Shown here: piece by piece, positions 27,475 to 33,333 of the stretch
Position numbering within the stretch: the first letter of the stretch is position 1
Layout of the letters: each line of letters starts with the position of its first letter
Source: a virus
IMG/VR virus record: IMGVR_UViG_3300046680_000280
Coordinates: 1 to 33,333 of that record
Direction: 5' to 3' (one strand)
Length of the DNA: 33,333 nucleotides
Notes under the pieces: model-generated
Told to the model about the DNA's origin: nothing
What the model saw: only the letters and a program-made list of their open reading frames with translations
Database searches by the model: none
Made by a program: the position numbers and the translations under genes

Positions 27475-28833
27475 GTGGCCGACAACGCGCTATCCACACT
27501 GCAGCCGTACCTGATGGAAAAGCAGGGCCAGGTGTTCGACGTGTTCGCTTCCGAGGCGGTGTTCCTCGCCGAGATGAGCGGGTACGAGACGGCGATGAAC
27601 AACGGCAACGGCGGCACGAACCCGCAGGGCGCCGTCACCCGGATCACCCGTGACGGACCTGTCGGGTCGAACCGCGAGCTGTTCAGCGGCAAGTACGTGA
27701 AGCACGCGATCGTGACCGCCGGCCTTCCCGGTGGCGGCCAGATCCAGGAGTCCTCGACCTGGAACGTCGCGCATGTCCTCCCGGTGACCGAGGTTCACAT
27801 CAGCCTCGTCCGCACCCTGTACCCGTTCACGATCACCGTCGATGTCGAGCGTGACTCGATGGACAACTCGATGGGGCAGGCATTGGGGAAGCTGATCGAC
27901 GAGACCCGCTCGGCCACTGCCCGCCTGGAGAACCGGCAGATGCTCGGTGACGGCACCGGGCTGATGGCGACCGTGACCGACTCGGCGACGTCGCTGACGA
28001 CGACGCTCGGCGTCGGTGCGAACTTCGACGTGCTGCTTCCCGGCACGGTCTGGGACGTCGCGATCATCACGACCGGCGCCGACCCGGGCCAGGGGTTCCG
28101 CCGCAAGATCTCGTCGGTGAACGAGACGACCCGCGTCGTCACGTGGCTGACGACGCAGCAGGCCTCGGACGGCGGCCTGGGCAACATCGTCCACACCGGG
28201 GTCGAGGGGATCTACATTCCCGGCTCGTGGTCGAACGGCACCGCTGGCACCTCGACCGCCCCGGGCGCGCTGTGCGCGCAGGGGATCCAGCAGGCCTACG
28301 GCTCGACCGGCACGTTCGAGTCGCTCGACAAGACCGCGGCCGCGAACTCGTTCTGGCAGGGCATCGACGGCAGAGGCGGCGACACGACCACGCTGCCGCT
28401 CTCGACGCAGATGCTCGACGGCGGTGTCCGCAGGGGCCGCAGGGCCGGATTGGGCAAGTGGGACTTCGCGATCGGCGACCCCGCCTGCATCGACCTGTAC
28501 AAGCAGTCCCTCTACGCCTCGGTTCGGTATGACGGGCAGACGAGCGTGCTCAAGTCCGGTTACGCCGGTCCGGTGTACGACGGCGGGGACGCTCCGTTCC
28601 CGCTGATCAAGGAGCCGGAGGCGAAGAAGAACACGCTGTACTTCATCGACAAGAGCTCGTTCCAGCTGTATGGCGACCAGCCGGGACCGTCGTTCCTCAC
28701 CGATGACGGCGCCATGTTCCGGCGCTTCTCGCGGACGCTGGCAAAGGAGGCCGACTTCCTCGACCGCTGGCAGCTCGGCGTCAGCCGCTGCAACACGATC
28801 GTCGGATTCGCGAACCTGGCTCAGGCCGCGTAG
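27475..28833 (+). CDS. Major capsid protein
   Basis: GTG 27475 lies after a GAAAGGTAGG ribosome site, giving 452 residues. Size, place after the scaffold, and sequence fit a HK97-fold capsid: an N-terminal helix (LSTLQPYLMEKQGQVFDVF), ENRQMLGDGTG in the spine-helix region, a central Ser/Thr/Gly-rich beta insertion (about 175-290), and C-terminal DFAIGDPACIDLYKQSLYA and RRFSRTLAKEADFLDRWQLGV strands. Genes on both sides are head genes. The fold is inferred. Confidence 0.85.
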   Translation: MADNALSTLQPYLMEKQGQVFDVFASEAVFLAEMSGYETAMNNGNGGTNPQGAVTRITRDGPVGSNRELFSGKYVKHAIVTAGLPGGGQIQESSTWNVAHVLPVTEVHISLVRTLYPFTITVDVERDSMDNSMGQALGKLIDETRSATARLENRQMLGDGTGLMATVTDSATSLTTTLGVGANFDVLLPGTVWDVAIITTGADPGQGFRRKISSVNETTRVVTWLTTQQASDGGLGNIVHTGVEGIYIPGSWSNGTAGTSTAPGALCAQGIQQAYGSTGTFESLDKTAAANSFWQGIDGRGGDTTTLPLSTQMLDGGVRRGRRAGLGKWDFAIGDPACIDLYKQSLYASVRYDGQTSVLKSGYAGPVYDGGDAPFPLIKEPEAKKNTLYFIDKSSFQLYGDQPGPSFLTDDGAMFRRFSRTLAKEADFLDRWQLGVSRCNTIVGFANLAQAA

Positions 28834-28837
28834 GCGG

Positions 28838-29305
28838 ATGGGCCTGATCGAACGGACGCTCGACTCGGGGCTGATCCTGTCCGAATACGGGCAGGACTCA
28901 GCCTCGCTCGAGCGCGAGCTACGCAAGCGAGACCCCGACCTCACCCTGCAGGGGTGGCCGTCGCAGGCGCACGGCTGCATTCTCTGGAAGGTCGTCCGCT
29001 ACGCCGGCCCCGACCGGCCACCCGACACCGTCTGCGTCTGGCAATCGGAGCGCGGCGAGCCGTTCCCGCTCAGCTCGGGGATCCTCGACCTCGTCGACCG
29101 TCTCGATCGCAACACCCGGCACGGGCACCACGGTGAGGACGAGCTCAACGCCGCTCGCGAGCGCGAGCTCGCACGGCAGGACGCCCGTGACCGTGAAGCG
29201 CTCACCGACGACTGGACGTTCAAGCACGGCCGCCCGGTGCTGCCCAGGTCGCAGTCATTGAGGATGGCGCGTGACAAGCAGCGGGCGCGAGGAAAGAAGG
29301 TCTGA
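28838..29305 (+). CDS. Conserved head-associated phage protein
   Basis: ATG 28838 lies a few bases after the capsid stop, giving 155 residues. Motifs LILSEYGQDSASLERELRKRDPDLTLQGWP and ILWKVVRYAGP, then PFPLSSGILDLVDRLD fit a small family found directly downstream of capsid genes in many tailed phages. The C-terminus is a basic charged helix (ARDKQRARGKK). A role in capsid completion or as a minor head protein is inferred. Its stop overlaps the next ATG. Confidence 0.7.
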   Translation: MGLIERTLDSGLILSEYGQDSASLERELRKRDPDLTLQGWPSQAHGCILWKVVRYAGPDRPPDTVCVWQSERGEPFPLSSGILDLVDRLDRNTRHGHHGEDELNAARERELARQDARDREALTDDWTFKHGRPVLPRSQSLRMARDKQRARGKKV

Positions 29306-29997
29306 TGGCGTTCCCCTCGACGTTCAACGACATTCAGCAGGCGGTGATCGAGAAGGCGACGCTCGACCCTGTGCTCGACCTACCGAAGGTGAAGGACTGG
29401 ATCAATCAGGTGTACTTCCAGTCGGCCGTCGAGATCGAAGCGATCCCCGCCACGACGACGATCACCCTCGTCGCGGGAACGTCGACCTACACGCTCGCGG
29501 CGACGATCGCACGGATCCGGCAGATGGTCGTGAAGCCGTTCAACGGCACGCAGTTCAACGCGCCGCTGATCCTGACCACGTTGGACGAGATCCTGCAGCG
29601 CCGCCAGATGGGGCAGGACGCCTCGACCATAGGGCCGTACTCGACGCATTACACGCTGGTCGGGATCAGCGACCTCGAGCTGTGGCCGACCCCGGCCGCC
29701 GCCGACGTGATCACCGCCTACACCGTCGCCTACCCGACCGCACTGTCGAACAACACTGATCTGCCGGTGTTCGAGGAGCCGTACGCCTCGAAGATCCTCG
29801 AGTACGGCGCCCTCGCCGAGGCCGGTGACTTCAAGGGCGACCCGGCGACCGGGCAGTGGGCGGCCGACTACACCGACTGGATGGGCCGCTACAAGGTGCA
29901 CCTGCAACGGAAGCGGGGTGTAATCCCCGGCCAGTTCCACCAGTGGGGCGACGGCGACCCGCTGACGAGCTCGGGGTCGAGCGCGTATGGCTACTAG
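29305..29997 (+). CDS. Head-tail adaptor protein
   Basis: The 230-residue protein has an N-terminal helix pair (TFNDIQQAVIEKATLD, VKDWINQVYFQSAVEIEAI), a Thr-rich beta strand (TTITLVAGTSTYTLA), IRQMVVKPFNG, ELWPTPAAADVITAYTVAYP and a late helical LEYGALAEAGDF. This is the layout of adaptor proteins that dock under the portal in podoviruses. It overlaps the nozzle gene by 11 bases. Assigned by order and motif pattern. Confidence 0.75.
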   Translation: MAFPSTFNDIQQAVIEKATLDPVLDLPKVKDWINQVYFQSAVEIEAIPATTTITLVAGTSTYTLAATIARIRQMVVKPFNGTQFNAPLILTTLDEILQRRQMGQDASTIGPYSTHYTLVGISDLELWPTPAAADVITAYTVAYPTALSNNTDLPVFEEPYASKILEYGALAEAGDFKGDPATGQWAADYTDWMGRYKVHLQRKRGVIPGQFHQWGDGDPLTSSGSSAYGY

Positions 29998-31813
29998 CGC
30001 CGGGGTCAACGCCTCCTCCGGCAGGCGCGGCTACCTCCGCTACCTGTACGGCAACCACTTCTGGATCCCCGAGCTCTTGGCGGACTTCACTCGCGGGATC
30101 GTGCGCGACACGACCCGGGACGCGATGCCCACCAATGCTGTCTACGACTCCGTCGACTTCCTGCTCGACCGTCCCGGGGTTGCGTACAAGCGGGGCGGTT
30201 CGGCGTTCCAGCACACCGCGCCCGGCGGGATGGCCTCGCTGATCGGTGTCGCGGCGCCCGAGTATCCTGGCAACCCTCGCGTGGTCGCGTTCGCCTCCGA
30301 CGGAGGCTCGGGCACGTTCGCTTACGACGTCACCACCGGCACACCCGGCTCGAGCCTGAACTGCAACGGGGCGCTCCTGCTGGAGAACCCGCCGTTGCAC
30401 AAGGACAAGCTGATCGTCTGCGACGGGAAGGGCGCGATCGGCTTGACCCCGCACGCGGTACAGAAGCTCTACCTCTCGTCCGGCACCCTGGCTGTCGCCG
30501 ACCTTGGCGGTGCGCCGCCGGTCGCCAGGTACTCGTGCGTCCACCTCTCCCACCTGGTGCTCGCGAACTCGGTCGCGAACCCGAACCGGGTCTGGTTCAG
30601 CCCGATCCCGAACATCGAAGGCAACACGGTCGCGATCACCTCGGCCTCTTCCACGAGCCACACGTTCACCATCCCCGGCGACCTCACCACCAGCCTCCCG
30701 GTCGGCTCGTCGTTCACCGTCACTGGCTCCACGTCGAACAACGGCACCTACACCGTGCTCGCCTCGAGCTGGGCCGCCGGCGCGACCACTGTCACCGTCG
30801 CCTCGGTGCCGTCGTCGACCGGGACGATGGGGAACCTGAATACCGGCTGGGACACCGCGAACGCCTGGTTCGACGTGCCGCACGAGATCATGGGTCTCGC
30901 TTCCCTGCAGGGGGTGCTGATCATCTTCTGCCGCGGCGAGTCGTGGCGGATCCTCGGCGACGTCCCGCCCGGCCAGACCGGCGCGAACATGCAGCGCGAG
31001 CCGCTCGCGGCGGTCGGGTGCGTCGACGCGCGCTCGATCGTGAAGATGAACGGGCTCGTCTACTGGGCGCACGAGTCCGGGATGTACTACACCAACGGGG
31101 CGGCACCGGCGTCGATCACGCACCTGCCGAACGCGACCGGGATCGGCAACCTGTGGGCCGACGCCCTGTACGGGTACTCGCCTCAGCTGAACTCGGTTGT
31201 CTGCGCCGGCGTCTACCTGAACAAGCACCTGTTCGTCACCGTCAGGCACGCCGCCACTGATCCGCAGGCGGGGGCGCGCTACCAGTTCCTCTACTACCAG
31301 CCGACTGGCTCCTGGGTGCGGCTCGCCGACGGTGTCACCGCCGACATGTACGCGACCGCGTTCGCACCCTCCGGTGAGATCTACGCCTCTTGCGGCGACA
31401 CCTCGGATCCGGTGCGGGCGTTGAAGTTGTCGGGGCTGTTCAAGCCGACCGGGTCGAACAAGACGGACGCGAACGGTGACGTGGTCGCGCCGACGGTCAC
31501 GTTCCGCACCCTGACGAACACCCCGTCGTTGACGGCGTGGGGACGGGCACGGTTGACCTACGACATGCGTGACGCCGCAAGCGACAACCCGACCTTGGCG
31601 GTGGCGGCGGCGAAGGGGATGGAGGCGACGAGCTTCGCGACAGCCTCGACGCTCGTCGAGACACTGGACACGGTACGGCAGCGGTTCTCGGTCGCGTGCG
31701 ACAGCCAGGCGATGACGATCCGGCTGACGCAGTCGAACGCCTCCGCGATGACGGAGCTGCACGCGCTCGAGGTGGAGTCGCGGCCGTACCCGCGTGCCGC
31801 CGAGGGCGTCTAA
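29987..31813 (+). CDS. Tail nozzle-like beta-propeller protein with inserted domain
   Basis: This 608-residue protein has a nozzle/tail-hub character: DSVDFLLDRPGVAYKRGG near 54-71, repeated beta blades (KLIVCDGKGAIGL, GLASLQGVLIIFCRGESWRI, VKMNGLVYWAHESGMYYTNG, FLYYQPTGSWVRLADG) and a C-terminal sandwich. A Thr/Ser-rich segment at about 213-282 (TSASSTSHTFTIPGD, NNGTYTVLAS) interrupts the blades like an inserted Ig-type domain. It follows the adaptor, and no tape-measure gene exists, so a short podovirus tail is implied. Confidence 0.75.
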   Translation: MATSAGVNASSGRRGYLRYLYGNHFWIPELLADFTRGIVRDTTRDAMPTNAVYDSVDFLLDRPGVAYKRGGSAFQHTAPGGMASLIGVAAPEYPGNPRVVAFASDGGSGTFAYDVTTGTPGSSLNCNGALLLENPPLHKDKLIVCDGKGAIGLTPHAVQKLYLSSGTLAVADLGGAPPVARYSCVHLSHLVLANSVANPNRVWFSPIPNIEGNTVAITSASSTSHTFTIPGDLTTSLPVGSSFTVTGSTSNNGTYTVLASSWAAGATTVTVASVPSSTGTMGNLNTGWDTANAWFDVPHEIMGLASLQGVLIIFCRGESWRILGDVPPGQTGANMQREPLAAVGCVDARSIVKMNGLVYWAHESGMYYTNGAAPASITHLPNATGIGNLWADALYGYSPQLNSVVCAGVYLNKHLFVTVRHAATDPQAGARYQFLYYQPTGSWVRLADGVTADMYATAFAPSGEIYASCGDTSDPVRALKLSGLFKPTGSNKTDANGDVVAPTVTFRTLTNTPSLTAWGRARLTYDMRDAASDNPTLAVAAAKGMEATSFATASTLVETLDTVRQRFSVACDSQAMTIRLTQSNASAMTELHALEVESRPYPRAAEGV

Positions 31814-32560
31814 GTGGCGAAGATCGACTCGATCTACGACCTCTCCGAGAAGGCGCTCGTCGAGATCAAGTCGTGGCTGGAGCCGTGGTTCCTTACCCGC
31901 GCCCGTGGGGGAACCGGGGGCGGTGTCGGCCCCGCGGGTCCCGCAGGCCCGCAAGGTCCCCCGGGTGCGGGCACCGGGATCTTCTGGCCCGCTGCCGACC
32001 AGGCCCACACGACCAACGACACCACCTCATGGGCGAACACCCCCGACGGCGTCGGCCACTACGACGCGCTCGCGCTCGACGGCAACAACACGATCGTCAT
32101 GTTCGCCGGCGGCTATCAGGGTGACTCGTACCCGTCGATGCTCGTTGTCGACTACACGAACCTCACCGACACGATGGGGATCTACTGGGACGACGGCACC
32201 CACGACCCCTATTTCGGGAACGGCGCCGCGATCATCGCCACCGCCTCGGGCACCCCGGGGAACATGGGGTTCGCTCTCCGCGCGCTAGGACAGTTCATCC
32301 TCATCTCCGGGGTCAGCAGCAACGGGATCCCGTTCGTGGAGACGCAGCTCGCGGGACTTCTGCTCGGGCCTGTGAACACCGCGGTAGGAGGCCCCGGGCA
32401 GGGAGTGTGTCATTACGCCGGCAAGAGCGCGCCTCTTATCGGCGGCAATGTCGGTGACAAGTACTGGCGCTCGGACGGCACCGTCGGCTCGAGCACGCTT
32501 CTTTACACCTGCACCGTCGCGGGTGCGGCCGGATCGGCGACGTGGGTGGGGATCCTATGA
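31814..32560 (+). CDS. Tail fibre with short collagen-like segment
   Basis: GTG 31814 directly follows the nozzle stop, giving 248 residues. An N-terminal helix (SEKALVEIKSWLEPWFL) is followed by a short Gly-x-y run (VGPAGPAGPQGPPGAG, about 38-53). A beta-rich C-terminal domain with DGNNTIVMFAGGYQGD and FALRALGQFILIS follows, ending in a small SATWVGIL knob. Gly-x-y segments trimerise phage fibres. A role in host binding is inferred. Confidence 0.75.
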   Translation: MAKIDSIYDLSEKALVEIKSWLEPWFLTRARGGTGGGVGPAGPAGPQGPPGAGTGIFWPAADQAHTTNDTTSWANTPDGVGHYDALALDGNNTIVMFAGGYQGDSYPSMLVVDYTNLTDTMGIYWDDGTHDPYFGNGAAIIATASGTPGNMGFALRALGQFILISGVSSNGIPFVETQLAGLLLGPVNTAVGGPGQGVCHYAGKSAPLIGGNVGDKYWRSDGTVGSSTLLYTCTVAGAAGSATWVGIL

Positions 32561-32573
32561 AGGGATGGCCTGG

Positions 32574-33308
32574 ATGGCAGTGAACCCGTACAGGTACCAG
32601 GCGGCCAAGAACACCACCGGCTACGGTGGCGCGCCGGTCGCGAGCGCGCTTGCGTCGAACCCGTTCAACACCGACCCCGGTTACCTCGCTGCCCTCGCTT
32701 CCGAGCAGACCGGGTCGCAGCAAGCGGACGCGGCGTTGAAGGCGGCGCAGGAGCAGGCGATCGTCCAGTTCGGCGACCCCTCCCTGGCCCAGGCCGCGGG
32801 GATCCACGTGAACCCGTTGACCGCAGCGGCGGCGCAGCAGAACACGCAGTCCGGGAACTCGACGGTGGCCGGATATCAGCGCACCCGTGACCAGAACCAG
32901 CAGACGATCCTGAGCTCGCTGGCGGCGCACGGGATGCTCGACTCGGGGCAGCTCGGGTACGCGACCGGGCAGAACCAGCAGAAGTACGGGCGTGACGTGT
33001 ACGGCGGCTTGCAGACGGCGCTCGCCGGTTTGAACACCGCTCAGGCAACAGACGTGTTGACGAAACAAGGCTTGCACTCCGATGTCGTCACGGCGCTCGG
33101 GAACGCCTATGACGCCCGTGTGAAGGCGAGCGGTGGGGCGAACGCTGCGGCGAACACCGCTGCGACCCAGCCGGTGACGGCGGCGCTCGGCGCGGACGGC
33201 CCGACCGTCGCAGGGCCGATCACCCGCGCGCCGCGCACGGCAACTCCGAGAGCCGCGGCTGCGAATCCCTACACAGCGAGGACGGCGATGAATGTGAGGG
33301 CAGGCTAA
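32574..33308 (+). CDS. Virion protein, probable internal/tail-associated
   Basis: From ATG 32574 (AAGGG about ten bases upstream; ATG 32565 is closer to it and less likely) the protein has 244 residues. It begins NPYRYQAAKN, continues with DPGYLAALASEQTGSQQADAAL and Gln-rich helices (RTRDQNQQTILSSLAAHGMLDSGQ), and ends Ala/Arg-rich. The helical, Gln-rich middle with a GMLDSG step is common in podovirus virion proteins of unknown role. Its last 105 bases recur at the left end of the window. Confidence 0.78.
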   Translation: MAVNPYRYQAAKNTTGYGGAPVASALASNPFNTDPGYLAALASEQTGSQQADAALKAAQEQAIVQFGDPSLAQAAGIHVNPLTAAAAQQNTQSGNSTVAGYQRTRDQNQQTILSSLAAHGMLDSGQLGYATGQNQQKYGRDVYGGLQTALAGLNTAQATDVLTKQGLHSDVVTALGNAYDARVKASGGANAAANTAATQPVTAALGADGPTVAGPITRAPRTATPRAAAANPYTARTAMNVRAG

Positions 33309-33333
33309 TGGCATCGTTGTATCCAGGAGCACC
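33203..33333. repeat. Terminal direct repeat, right copy
   Basis: This matches 1-131 except at 33207. See the left copy. It holds the last 106 bases of one virion gene and the first 26 of the next. Confidence 0.93.
33308..33333 (+). CDS. Start of the 563-residue virion gene (partial)
   Basis: ATG 33308 is the duplicate of ATG 106 and is cut by the window end after eight codons (MASLYPGA). It represents the same gene as 106-1797 once the circle is closed. Confidence 0.85.

Noticed and set aside
29831-32008. Leftward frame of 725 codons
   Set aside because: It is antisense to the nozzle and fibre genes, Arg/Val/Asp-rich and without motifs. It is a GC-driven shadow.

Overview
The window is a complete or nearly complete genome of a temperate, short-tailed (podovirus-like) bacteriophage. 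The first 131 bases recur at the end (33203-33333) with one mismatch, so the molecule closes to a circle of about 33,202 bp, cut inside a virion gene. The DNA is GC-rich. Starts are often GTG or TTG with 1-4 base stop/start overlaps, and host-interaction genes include NlpC/P60, Rpf-like and polysaccharide-lyase-like enzymes. This points to a high-GC Gram-positive (actinobacterial or related) host. The host assignment is inference; no host gene is present.
Layout. (a) 1-4676: two large late virion genes, the second a 960-residue polyvalent-type protein with a probable ADP-ribosyltransferase-like domain. (b) 4685-6118: lysis region with an opposite-strand membrane protein, an NlpC/P60 endolysin, two further small membrane proteins and a strong terminator. 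(c) 6135-6789: immunity switch with a leftward repressor and a rightward Cro-like gene around paired GACATGTC operators. (d) 6786-11293: early rightward operon encoding a DUF3102/MT-A70 adenine methylase, a PD-(D/E)XK-like protein, three tiny zinc-ribbon-type proteins, an Erf annealase, a RecB/Cas4-like nuclease and a tyrosine integrase. (e) 11422-13224: polysaccharide-lyase-like protein, secreted Rpf-like muralytic enzyme, mini membrane protein and RuvC-like resolvase. (f) 13221-14176: leftward operon of four small genes, facing a rightward operon (14323-15628) of HNH nuclease and replisome-organiser-like genes across a divergent promoter. (g) 15858-33308: late operon with terminase, portal, a run of small beta-rich virion proteins, tail knob, scaffold, capsid, head-tail adaptor, nozzle and collagen-like fibre. 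It continues over the junction into region (a).
How it works together. Integrase, repressor pair and candidate attP imply lysogeny. Erf plus a RecB-like exonuclease plus a RuvC-like resolvase form a recombination set. No DNA polymerase or helicase is recognised, so replication probably recruits host enzymes through the replisome-organiser-like protein. There is no tape-measure or tail-tube gene, consistent with a podovirus that injects internal virion proteins. The most unusual items are the 960-residue protein bracketed by a 30-bp repeat whose YD[YF]TP peptide reappears on the opposing membrane protein, the Rpf-like gene that lacks a normal start, and a 26-bp perfect palindrome inside the methylase gene. 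All family names are recognised by eye from sequence motifs, not from a database search.
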